Assembly (NCBI GenBank): GCA_020636405.1
Contig: JACJXW010000006.1
Span: 310,001 to 374,000 of the forward strand
Reading direction: 5' to 3'
Length of the DNA: 64,000 bases
Origin: Lewinellaceae bacterium
GTDB taxonomy: Bacteria; Bacteroidota; Bacteroidia; Chitinophagales; Saprospiraceae
Position 1 is the first letter of the stretch; every line of letters begins with the position of its first letter. A program made the position numbers and the translations under genes. Shown piece after piece: positions 44,655-52,702 of this stretch. The notes below the pieces were generated by a model. It saw nothing but the letters and a program-made list of their open reading frames with translations. It made no database searches and had not been told where the DNA came from.

Positions 44655-44801
44655 GGTAGATCCGAATGTGGTTATTAAACTACAGCATGACCCCGCTTTT
44701 AAGGGTACATTTGCTGATTGGCCTATACCGTAGCTCGCTCAACACTGCTCCGGATGGCCTTCTATTGTATACCAATGCAAATAGTGTGCCTGTTTTTACA
44801 T

Positions 44802-44887
44802 CCCACTTTTCAGTGGGCCGTACAAAAAAGAAGAGCCACCGCCGGGCTGTCCCGGGATGGCTCTCCCAAGGCCCATCTTAAAGTGGG
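44802..44887 (-). terminator. Nested hairpins with T-rich tail
   Basis: An outer stem CCCACTTT (44802-44809) / AAAGTGGG (44880-44887) and TGGGCC/GGCCCA enclose an inner stem AGAGCCA (44832-44838) / TGGCTCT (44858-44864) with a CCGGG/CCCGG core. On the minus strand the inner stem is followed by TCTTTTTTG, the form of a rho-independent terminator. It lies between two T9SS cargo genes. The rest of the 44655-45044 gap holds another hairpin next to the stop codon. Confidence 0.5.
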
Positions 44888-44969
44888 CTACCTATTCTTT
44901 CCTCCCGCCCGATGCGGGCAGGCATTGAAGGGGGTAGAACTCACTCAGGATTGTTTCAGTCAGACTTTC

Positions 44970-45011
44970 CCAAAATAACGAAAGCCCCGGCGCGCATTGG
45001 CGCCGGAGCTC
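44970..45011 (-). terminator. Terminator of the third T9SS cargo gene
   Basis: AGCTCCGGCGC (45011-45001) pairs with GCGCCGGGGCT (44994-44984, read on minus, one mismatch) and is followed by a T-rich stretch (TTCGTTATTTT). It begins about 34 bases beyond the stop at 45045. Confidence 0.55.
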
Positions 45012-45044
45012 TCGTCCTGTTATTTACTGATCGTCAATTACCGT

Positions 45045-47183
45045 TTAGCGGTTGAGGACGACTTTCTGAGTAGTGTATTGGCTATTTGTGCGAACCGTCA
45101 GCATGTAGGTGCCGTTGCTGAGCCCTTCGCTCGCCAGGTTAAGTTGTTGCGTACCGGCGTCCAGAGTCAGGTTGCGGGTGAACACTTCCTGTCCATACAG
45201 GTTGCGCAGCGTGACGATGGCTTCCTGGCCGGCCACTTCGTCGAACTCGAGGAAGAGTTCGCCATTGGTGGGGTTCGGATAGGCCTTCATGCGGAGTTCG
45301 GTTACTTCGCTTGCCGGAGTGTCGGTTCCGTTACCCGGACGGGAAATGCCGCTCGAATAGCTGACCGAGCACAGCAGGGAGTTGTCGCAATCGTCGTATA
45401 CCCGGTAGTGGTAAGTGACGCTGAATCCGTTGAAGTTGGTTCCAACCAGATAGGCATGTACCGAAGAGCAGTTATCGGTGTAACCAGCAGCTACTGCAGC
45501 CGGGTTGGGAGCAGGAAGCGTGGTAACTGCTCCACCGGCCGGGCAACCGCCGTTGGTGGGTGCAGGCGCCGTCAGGTCCTGGCCACTGTATTCCAGTATG
45601 CAGATGGTGCGCTGTCCGGTACAGGGGTCCGTTACGGAGAAGGCGTGGGCCACGGAGAAGTCGCAATAGTTATTAATGTTGGTGGAACCGACATGAACTA
45701 CTGTAGCACCCGGGAAAGCTCCCTGCATAGTGACTTTTGCTTCAGCCGCAGAGGGCACATCATCCCAGCACTGCAGATCGGTGACCGGCGCCGGGCAGTT
45801 GCCGGAGATCGGGCCATCGCCATTGGCAGGAACGGTCCAGCTCACGGAGCAAAGGACGTCATTGGACTTGCCGCAGTTGTCGCCTACCGAGTAGTTGTGC
45901 GTTACAGTGAGGCCGGTGCAGGGGCTGCCTGTTTGAGTCGTGCTCACAACGCGGGCCCATACCTGTCCGCAGTTGTCCGTATAAGCGGAAGCAACCCAGT
46001 CGGGATCCGGAGTCGGCACAGCGTTGAGGGAAGCTACCTCTCCCCCAGCAGGGCAAGTGCCAGTGGGCTGCTCATTGTCGCCACCGGAGTAAGAGATGGA
46101 ACATGGCGTATAGTTGCCGCAATCGTCATAGATGCGGTAGTTGTGCGTTACGACGAAGTCACAGTCATTTTCATCCAGTTGAACACTGGTAAGCACTCCA
46201 ATGACAATACCGCAGTTGTCCGTATAGTTGGATGCAATGTCGTCGGCATCCGGTTCAGGCACTTCGCTGAGGCAGGTCAGGCCCGTCTGGCTCGGAGGGC
46301 AAGTGCCCATTGGAGCGATATTGTCAGGCAGCACTTCGAAGGTACGAGTGCAGGAGTTGGTAGCACAGCCGTTGGGCGTGGTTGCAACAAAAGTTACACT
46401 TACGATGCCGCCACACTTGCCAGGAGCCCTGGGAGTGGTCAGGAAGCGGCCCACGGTACCCGGGCAGGATTGCGTCAGGTCAACCTTGAACTCATTCAGC
46501 CATGCCTGGAAGCGGCTGTCCACTTCTGCCTGGCTTAAGCAGGCAGGCTCGGTCCGGTTGTCCGGGCAGATGAGCACTGGCGGCAGGGTCGGCTTAACCG
46601 TGAACGTACGGGTGCAGGTCACCGGATCGTAGCAACCGATCGTGTTGCGGACCATGAAAGTGACAGTGGTGGAGCCACCGCAGAATGGTGGAGCGACCGG
46701 AGTAGAGGTAAACCCTCCTTTATTCTGGTTCTCGTCGCAGTTCTTCTCTACAGAGAATTCATCAAGCCACGCCTGGAAGGCTGCATTTACTTCAGCCTGG
46801 TTGGCCACGCAGGGGCCGATCTCCTTATCGTCCGGGCAATTGGCAACCGGTGGAGGGGGAACTTCTACTGTAAAGGTAGAAAAGCAGTTATCAGAAGAGC
46901 GGTCGCAATCGTAAAGTGTGACTGTCACCGTACCGCCGGTACATTTCTTGGGCGGCTTGAGGTCGTCCAGGTCTTCACTTATCTCGCAATCGTCGTAGTC
47001 AAAGTCCGATTTCCACCTGGCGAAAGCGCGGTTGATATCACTTTGCCAGGAACAAAGCGGCATTACTACAGGGTCAGGGCATTCTTCCCCGCTTCTTGCC
47101 TGAGCTTCTTGCGGGGCCAACAATCCAACGCAGCATAAGGTTGCAAGGATCGTGAGTCTTAGGAAAATGTTGAAATGCTTCAT
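45045..47183 (-). CDS. T9SS surface protein with Cys-rich modules
   Basis: Encodes 712 residues with a signal peptide (about 1-29, ending PQEAQA). The N-terminal half holds three copies of the module C-x(n)-Q-x-x-V/I-x-x-x-F-x-x-W shared with the two larger neighbours (SWQSDINRAFARWKSDF, NQAEVNAAFQAWLDEF, SQAEVDSRFQAWLNEF). Four or five GxCP...LxCxxEVPxPD...YTDNCG modules follow, then the sorting domain (AYPNPTNGELFLEF, VTLRNLYGQEVFT, GLSNGTYMLTVRT). It is the smallest of the trio and lacks the paralogous N-terminal domain. Probably cell-surface or secreted; ligand unknown. Confidence 0.9.
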   Translation of the reverse strand: MKHFNIFLRLTILATLCCVGLLAPQEAQARSGEECPDPVVMPLCSWQSDINRAFARWKSDFDYDDCEISEDLDDLKPPKKCTGGTVTVTLYDCDRSSDNCFSTFTVEVPPPPVANCPDDKEIGPCVANQAEVNAAFQAWLDEFSVEKNCDENQNKGGFTSTPVAPPFCGGSTTVTFMVRNTIGCYDPVTCTRTFTVKPTLPPVLICPDNRTEPACLSQAEVDSRFQAWLNEFKVDLTQSCPGTVGRFLTTPRAPGKCGGIVSVTFVATTPNGCATNSCTRTFEVLPDNIAPMGTCPPSQTGLTCLSEVPEPDADDIASNYTDNCGIVIGVLTSVQLDENDCDFVVTHNYRIYDDCGNYTPCSISYSGGDNEQPTGTCPAGGEVASLNAVPTPDPDWVASAYTDNCGQVWARVVSTTQTGSPCTGLTVTHNYSVGDNCGKSNDVLCSVSWTVPANGDGPISGNCPAPVTDLQCWDDVPSAAEAKVTMQGAFPGATVVHVGSTNINNYCDFSVAHAFSVTDPCTGQRTICILEYSGQDLTAPAPTNGGCPAGGAVTTLPAPNPAAVAAGYTDNCSSVHAYLVGTNFNGFSVTYHYRVYDDCDNSLLCSVSYSSGISRPGNGTDTPASEVTELRMKAYPNPTNGELFLEFDEVAGQEAIVTLRNLYGQEVFTRNLTLDAGTQQLNLASEGLSNGTYMLTVRTNSQYTTQKVVLNR

Positions 47184-47462
47184 GGTTAAGTCAATCTGAT
47201 TTTATAAGTTTTTTTTTGTCGTCTTATCTTCAATAGTTACGGTTCGTCATTTCAAATGGTTGCAGTGGGTGTATTTCCTTTTTCTGAGGCTACTTTTTAG
47301 CCTGATGCCAGATCAGGAAAAGAGGGCTTGGATTTAGGGTGCCGCCCTTTCAGGCGGGTGGAGGATTTGGAAAGTACTGGCCTCTCATAATTCTAGTTTT
47401 TAAGATTATTAAATACGTATATAGGTTAACCCTTCTATCCGACTTCGGGAAAGGTTATTAAA

Positions 47463-47570
47463 ATGCAAACCACCACCGCACTCATGCAGCGGTATATGCA
47501 GCCTAAGATCTGTTCAAATGAAATTGTTGGAAGGAGTATCCTAAATGGAGCACAACCCCCAACCCGGTAA
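47463..47570 (+). CDS. Possible 35-residue peptide
   Basis: An ATG-initiated frame begins MQTTTALMQRYMQ and stops with TAA at 47568-47570, 15 bases before a terminator-like hairpin. There is no hydrophobic segment, no family I recognise and no clear promoter or ribosome-binding site. It is listed because a frame followed directly by a terminator is suggestive in an otherwise empty 800-base gap. Confidence 0.15.
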   Translation: MQTTTALMQRYMQPKICSNEIVGRSILNGAQPPTR

Positions 47571-47881
47571 TGTAGTAGCTCCGGGATTGCTTGTGGCCAA
47601 GCAATTTTTTGCTCTCAAAACATGATCAGTTGCTCTTGCAACTCGTATAATTTGCTCGCCTGGTAGAGACGAATACTTTACTTTCTACGGTATCTTATTG
47701 GGCCATGTTGCAGTTTTAGGCAATTTTTTTTATTTGTTAAAGCCTCTATACGAAGCGGCTTACCTTTTCTGAAATACTGTGTGCCCTGGAAATGTATCGT
47801 CGGCCAAATGACCGAATTTAGTGCTTGGGGAGCCCTGTATTGGGGGGAAGTGTTGTGAGGCTAATGTTTTTGAGCAATTGA

Positions 47882-47917
47882 AGGCTCTCACTTAAAAACT
47901 AGTGAAAGTGAGAGCCT
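47882..47917 (-). terminator. Inverted repeat downstream of lon
   Basis: AGGCTCTCACTT at 47882-47893 and its exact complement at 47906-47917 form a 12-bp stem with a 12-base loop, about 75 bases beyond the lon stop. The minus-strand tail is only moderately T-rich, so factor-independent termination is uncertain. Confidence 0.4.
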
Positions 47918-47992
47918 CACTGCATCTCACATCAAATATAGAGGAAGTTCTCAAGAATGACAAAAAAAATAAAGTTATTTTTTTATAATATT

Positions 47993-50422
47993 TTATTCTG
48001 CAATACAGGCTACGGCAAGAACGTCGTCGAAATAATCCGCATAGTGCACAGTAATGCCTTCCTTGATATATGCAGGCAGTTCTTCATAATCCTTCTGATT
48101 ATCGATCGGTAAAATGAGGTTGTGAATGCCGACCCTGCGGGCGGCAATGGTTTTTTCCTTTACTCCGCCGATTGGCAATACCTTGCCGGTCAAAGTCAGC
48201 TCTCCGGTCATGGCAATATCATTTCGGACGGGCAAGCCGGTAGCCAGAGAATATAGTGCCAGTGCCATGGTGATTCCAGCTGAAGGGCCGTCTTTGGGAG
48301 TAGCTCCCGCCGGCACGTGCAGGTGCACAGAATGACGGTCAAAATAATCGCTGTTCTTTTCCAAACCCGACACCCGGGACCGGATATAACTGTAGGCAAT
48401 TTCGGACGATTCCCGCATGACGTCTCCCAACTGGCCGGTTTGTTTGAATCCGGGGCTCTGGCTGCGGATGCCGCTGGCTTCGATGTAGATCGTGGCGCCT
48501 CCCAGGGAGGTGTAGGCCAAGCCCAGAGTGACACCCGGCATAGGCCGGTTGTACAGCTTCTCAGTATTGAAGATGGGTTTGCCCAGCAGGTGCTCAACAT
48601 CTTCCTTGTCTACGCGGAACTTCACCTCTTCGTTCTCTGCCAGTTTCAGCGTGGCCTTGCGGATGATCTTACGAATGTGTTTTTCCAGGTTGCGAACGCC
48701 TGCCTCGCGGGCGTAATTCTCAATGATCTCCTTGAGCGCCTCATCGCTGATCTGGATCTCGTCTTCCCGGAATCCGTGTTCCTTTAATTGTTTGGGCAGC
48801 AGGTACTGTTTGGCGATCTGCACTTTCTCATCCATGATGTAACCCGCCAGGCGGATCACTTCCATGCGGTCCAGCAAGGGCCCGGGTATGGTGTCCAGTT
48901 GGTTAGCAGTGGTGATAAAGAGCACCTTGGACAGGTCGTAGGGAATATCCAGGTAATGGTCCAGGAAGGAATAGTTCTGTTCGGGGTCGAGCACTTCGAG
49001 CAGGGCCGAAGCGGGATCGCCCTGAAAACTGGCGCCGATCTTGTCGATCTCGTCGAGCATGATCACCGGGTTGGAGGTACCCAGCCGCTTGAGGGCCTGG
49101 ATGAGCTTGCCCGGCAGTGCGCCAATATAGGTTCGGCGGTGGCCTTTGATCTCGGCTTCGTCGCGCATCCCGCCGAGAGAGAACCGGAAGAACTCCCTGC
49201 CCAGGGCATTGGCAACCGACCGCCCCACAGACGTCTTACCGACGCCGGGCGGGCCCACCAGGCAGATGATGGAGCCGCTGACCGTCCCTCTTTTGATGAT
49301 GGTGCTGAGAAATTCGAGAATGCGTTCCTTGACCTCTTCCAGGCCGTAGTGGTCCTTGTCCAGGATGGCGCGCGCTTTTTTGATGTCGTTGTTGTCTTCC
49401 GAAAAAACACCCCAGGGAAGATCTGCGATGGTTTCCAGATAATTGCGGGTGACGTTGAACTCCGGAGATTGAACGTTGAGCACGCGGAGCTTGTCCAGTT
49501 CCTGTCCCACCGTTTTCAGCGCTTCAGCCGGCAGTTCCTTCTCCGCCAGTTTCTGTTCGATCTTTTCGATCTCGGTCTGCCCTTCCTCTTTTTCCATACC
49601 GAGCTCCTTCTTAATGGCCTTCAGTTGCTCGCGCAGGAAGAACTCTTTTTGCTGCTTGTTGACCTTCTCATCGATCTGCTGGCTGATGCGTTGCTGTATT
49701 TTGGCGATTTCCAGCTCTTCTTTTATCATCAGCAACAGCAACTTGGCGCGGGCTTCCAGGTCAAAAGCCTCGAGCAATGCCTGGAGCTGTTCGCTGTCGG
49801 AAGACAAAAGGTTGCTGATGACGTCCATTGTCAGGCCCGGTAATTCATGGTTGAGCTGTGAAACCACCATATTGACCTGTTCCTGGAAAAGCGGGTTGAG
49901 CTTGAGCAATTCTTTGATCTCAGAGCTGATGGCCATCATGTAAGCCTTAAGCGCAGGGTCGGGCTTTTCCTTGGGCTCGGTATAGTAGTGGACCGACCAG
50001 CGCAACCTGGGCTTGACCAGCAGGCCTTGTTTTTTTCGGAAACGGGTGATGCCCCGCCCCAGCACCTGTACCGTATTGGGGGCAATAGGGTGAATGCGCA
50101 ACACCTGAAAAAGGGTGCCCACCTCGTATAGTTCGGAATCGGTATAGTCTTGTTCGTTGAACTCCTGGGCAAATACCAGCCCAATGTATCCTTCTTCTTC
50201 TTCAATGGCTTGTTTGAGCGCTTCTACCTGTTCACTTCCGGAAAAGGTCAGGGGAAGGGCAATGCCCGGAAATATCGGGCGCTGCAGCAGGGGCAGAATG
50301 GTTAGGTTTTGCGGGAGAACGTTGTCCATCGCCTGCAGATACCCCCCTCCGGAATTTACATCTACGGCTCCGTTGCCGGATACAGTACCCGATTTTTCGG
50401 CCATAAATTTTTCTTCTGCCAT
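47993..50422 (-). CDS. lon: ATP-dependent protease Lon
   Basis: 809 residues from the ATG at 50422 (MAEEKFMAEK), a typical Lon length; the frame stays open a further 127 codons upstream but that part has no Lon similarity. A LAN domain (ILPLLQRPIFPGIALPL, about 45-250) is followed by a coiled region (QKEFFLREQLKAIKKELG). The AAA+ domain has Walker A GPPGVGKTSVG and Walker B VIMLDEIDKIG. The protease domain has the catalytic Ser in PKDGPSAGITMALA and the Lys in IGGVKEKTIAARR. It degrades misfolded and regulatory proteins in the cytoplasm. Confidence 0.96.
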   Translation of the reverse strand: MAEEKFMAEKSGTVSGNGAVDVNSGGGYLQAMDNVLPQNLTILPLLQRPIFPGIALPLTFSGSEQVEALKQAIEEEEGYIGLVFAQEFNEQDYTDSELYEVGTLFQVLRIHPIAPNTVQVLGRGITRFRKKQGLLVKPRLRWSVHYYTEPKEKPDPALKAYMMAISSEIKELLKLNPLFQEQVNMVVSQLNHELPGLTMDVISNLLSSDSEQLQALLEAFDLEARAKLLLLMIKEELEIAKIQQRISQQIDEKVNKQQKEFFLREQLKAIKKELGMEKEEGQTEIEKIEQKLAEKELPAEALKTVGQELDKLRVLNVQSPEFNVTRNYLETIADLPWGVFSEDNNDIKKARAILDKDHYGLEEVKERILEFLSTIIKRGTVSGSIICLVGPPGVGKTSVGRSVANALGREFFRFSLGGMRDEAEIKGHRRTYIGALPGKLIQALKRLGTSNPVIMLDEIDKIGASFQGDPASALLEVLDPEQNYSFLDHYLDIPYDLSKVLFITTANQLDTIPGPLLDRMEVIRLAGYIMDEKVQIAKQYLLPKQLKEHGFREDEIQISDEALKEIIENYAREAGVRNLEKHIRKIIRKATLKLAENEEVKFRVDKEDVEHLLGKPIFNTEKLYNRPMPGVTLGLAYTSLGGATIYIEASGIRSQSPGFKQTGQLGDVMRESSEIAYSYIRSRVSGLEKNSDYFDRHSVHLHVPAGATPKDGPSAGITMALALYSLATGLPVRNDIAMTGELTLTGKVLPIGGVKEKTIAARRVGIHNLILPIDNQKDYEELPAYIKEGITVHYADYFDDVLAVACIAE

Positions 50423-50665
50423 ATTATTGATTTTCTTTGAACGTCCTGGTTTTTCTGCCGGCTCACTTTCGTAGAAAGAGAACACCGGTAGAATAATAAC
50501 ACTCAACCTAAGTGCCAATGTTGAAGGACTGACAGCATGTCTGCTTTTGGCGCCCCCAATAGCAGTGGGTATGCCGGAATGACAGAACCAGGCTTGCGTT
50601 TTACCGTTTTTTAGGCCATCCTGTTTCCCCGGTAATTCTCCCTGAAACCATAAAACTATAAAACC

Positions 50666-51223
50666 ATGAAGCCCTCTAACCCCATCCACCTGCTGTTCAT
50701 CGCGCTTGTACCCGATGAACCCATTCAGAAAGAGGCCACCCGGTTTAAGGAGTATGCTGCCGCCCACTTTCACAGTTCCCGGGCTTTGAACGCTCCGCCT
50801 CACATTACATTGATCTCTCCTTTTAAATTGCCGGAAAATGAGATGGAAGGGCTGTACGAGGCGCTGGAGCCATTCGCATCGGAAGAGACGGCTTTCCTGC
50901 TGGGCCTGAAGAACTTCAGCTGCTTCCCCCCGCGCGTCATTTTTGTGGATGTGGAAAGAAAAATTGAACTACTGTCGCTTCAAAACCGTTTAGAAGCCTA
51001 CTTAACTGAAGCACTGGGAGTGGCTCTAAAACGCCACCGCGATTTCAACCCTCATATGACGGTTGCGTTCAAAGACCTGAGTCGGAAGGCCTTTCCCGAA
51101 GCCTGGGCTTATTTCTCCCAGATGGAATACGAACGGGAGTTCCTGGCCGATGCGCTGGCCCTGCTGGAGCACAATGGTAAACGGTGGGAGGTGCTGCGCC
51201 GGTTCGCTTTCAGTAATATTTAA
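50666..51223 (+). CDS. 2H phosphoesterase, 2'-5' RNA ligase/ThpR-like
   Basis: Encodes 185 residues with the two H-x-T-x signatures of the 2H superfamily, HITL (about 46-49) and HMTV (about 130-133), about 80 residues apart as in LigT/ThpR-type RNA 2',3'-cyclic phosphodiesterases. The strand-helix pattern (HLLFIALVPDEPIQKEATRF) fits. Whether it acts on tRNA fragments, nucleotide cyclic phosphates or another substrate cannot be told. It is divergent from lon. The 243-base gap between them (50423-50665) shows no clear promoter box. Confidence 0.82.
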   Translation: MKPSNPIHLLFIALVPDEPIQKEATRFKEYAAAHFHSSRALNAPPHITLISPFKLPENEMEGLYEALEPFASEETAFLLGLKNFSCFPPRVIFVDVERKIELLSLQNRLEAYLTEALGVALKRHRDFNPHMTVAFKDLSRKAFPEAWAYFSQMEYEREFLADALALLEHNGKRWEVLRRFAFSNI

Positions 51224-51297
51224 TTGGAGTTCCTGATGTTCCCTTACGCTTTCGAAGCATGCATCAAACATCAAAAATTGAAAAGCCATCGCTCCCC

Positions 51298-52038
51298 ATG
51301 AGAAACACCCTTATTCTTTTACTGTTCTTCCTTGCCCTGGGTGCCTTTTCCTGCGACAAGGATCAACTCCGCGTTCCCGGGGAAGAAGAAGAATCCGCAG
51401 GAGAACCGCCGGTTCCGGATACCGTCCGTTACCTGGCACTGGGAGATTCCTATACCATCGGCCAATCCGTCAGCTATGCGGACCGCTGGCCAGTTCAACT
51501 GGCTTCACAACTCCGGGCCCGATTTCCCGACACAACATATTATATAGAACAACCTGATATCATTGCCCGTACCGGATGGACGGCCGGCAACCTGCTGCAA
51601 GCCATAGCCGCAGCCGATACGCTGCAACCGCCATACGGCCTGGTCTCTCTGCTCATTGGGGTGAACAATCAATTCCAGAACCGCCCGATAGATATTTACC
51701 GCTCCGATTTCAAGGCCTTACTGGAGCAGGCTATTTCATTTGCCGGCAATGACACCTCCAGAGTGATCGTCCTGTCCATTCCCGATTATGCCTTTACACC
51801 ATTTGGGCAGAACCGCCCCAACCCCAACCTGATCAGTATGGAGATCGACAATTACAATGCCATCAACCGGGAGATTACCGAGTGTTACGGTGTTGCATAC
51901 TTCGATATTACGCCGATTTCCCGACAGGGCCTCGCCCAGCCTCAGCTTGTTGCCTCTGACGGGTTGCACCCCTCCGGCGCCATGTATGCACGCTGGGTAG
52001 AAGAAGTTCTGGGTTATGTGGTGGGAATTTTGGAGTAA
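51298..52038 (+). CDS. SGNH/GDSL-family hydrolase, lipoprotein
   Basis: About 246 residues from the ATG at 51298 (MRNTLILLLFFLALGAFSC); the longer frame from 51259 puts 13 polar residues before the signal. The lipobox LGAFSC suggests membrane anchoring. Block I GDSYTIG provides the nucleophile Ser, LIGVNNQ gives the block III Asn, and DGLHPSG holds the catalytic Asp and His, so the triad is complete. Enzymes of this fold are esterases, lipases or carbohydrate deacetylases; the substrate is unknown. Confidence 0.88.
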   Translation: MRNTLILLLFFLALGAFSCDKDQLRVPGEEEESAGEPPVPDTVRYLALGDSYTIGQSVSYADRWPVQLASQLRARFPDTTYYIEQPDIIARTGWTAGNLLQAIAAADTLQPPYGLVSLLIGVNNQFQNRPIDIYRSDFKALLEQAISFAGNDTSRVIVLSIPDYAFTPFGQNRPNPNLISMEIDNYNAINREITECYGVAYFDITPISRQGLAQPQLVASDGLHPSGAMYARWVEEVLGYVVGILE

Positions 52039-52702
52039 ATATAAATAGAGTGGGACTTCCGGGTTGGTAGGACAACTTATGATGTTTTATCCGTGCTGCC
52101 GGTTCCGGACAAGGCCGGAAAACATCAAAAATCGCAAATCCTTAGCCGCTCTCCTCTATTCATTCGGGCAACTTCTGCATCTTTTTCCTTTCTTATATTT
52201 CTTGCAGCACTTCTTCTTTTTCTTGGCTTCCACGATGGGCAAGGGAAAAGGCAGGCGGATCGCCGCCGGGTTGGTGTCCATTCTGTTTTTTCTGGCTTGC
52301 ATTGTTTTGGCGTCCTTGAGCGCTGGCTGAGCTGGCGCTATTGTTTTTAATTAATCTAAATAAACAACGAGAGCAAAGATAAGCCGGTAGGATGTATTAA
52401 GTCAATAACAAAAGTCACCGCTTTTGTCATTTTATTGCCAGGAAATGGAGCATTAAGTCAACCCGTTCGTTTCAATAATTTAAGGTATTGATTATCATGT
52501 TGTTATTTTAATGGATGTCGTTTTGGGACAAAATAGTCAGGTTGGTCTTTTTCCCGGCAGGATAAAAGTAAGCAATTTCAATGTCTAATTTTGAAAAGAC
52601 CAAATTATGAACTAAAAAGAGCATCTGGGATAGGATAATATTCTAGATGGCTTCCTATTTTTTAGTAATAATTCTTATCGAAAGCATTAAAACCTGAAAC
52701 GT
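52039..52702. other. Intergenic region before a TonB receptor
   Basis: No strong gene. A TTG-initiated frame at 52064-52330 (88 codons) has a hydrophobic, Phe-rich middle and ends with a possible single-pass segment (AAGLVSILFFLACIVLASLSAG), but lacks an ATG at its start and any family match. The part after 52350 is AT-rich and carries the receptor's promoter elements and an inverted repeat. Confidence 0.35.
52542..52603 (+). promoter_or_regulatory. -7 box with flanking inverted repeat
   Basis: TAATTTTG at 52586-52593 matches the TAnnTTTG box and would give a leader of about 105 bases for the receptor. A 10-bp inverted repeat (TTGGTCTTTT at 52542-52551, complement at 52594-52603) spans the promoter, one arm touching the -7 box. 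It could be an operator; no regulator can be named. Confidence 0.35.

Larger units (their letters stand above)
47184..47992. other. AT-rich intergenic region with hairpins and one small frame
   Basis: No convincing gene. Its content is a 35-codon frame at 47463-47570, a terminator-like hairpin on the plus strand (ATTGCTT 47586-47592, AAGCAAT 47599-47605, then Ts to 47610), and a perfect 12-bp inverted repeat at 47882-47917 that may end lon transcription. A small RNA on the plus strand ending near 47610 is possible but unsupported beyond the hairpin. Confidence 0.4.

Noticed and set aside
44997..46538. Plus-strand frame of 513 codons
   Set aside because: Antisense to the third T9SS cargo gene; it has no recognisable domain.
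50423..50803. N-terminal extension of Lon by 127 codons
   Set aside because: The extension runs into the divergent 2H phosphoesterase gene and has no Lon similarity; Lon-type length is reached from the ATG at 50422.
52064..52330. Small membrane protein gene
   Set aside because: Starts with TTG, has no ribosome-binding site or family match, and its composition is equally compatible with chance; mentioned only within the intergenic entry.
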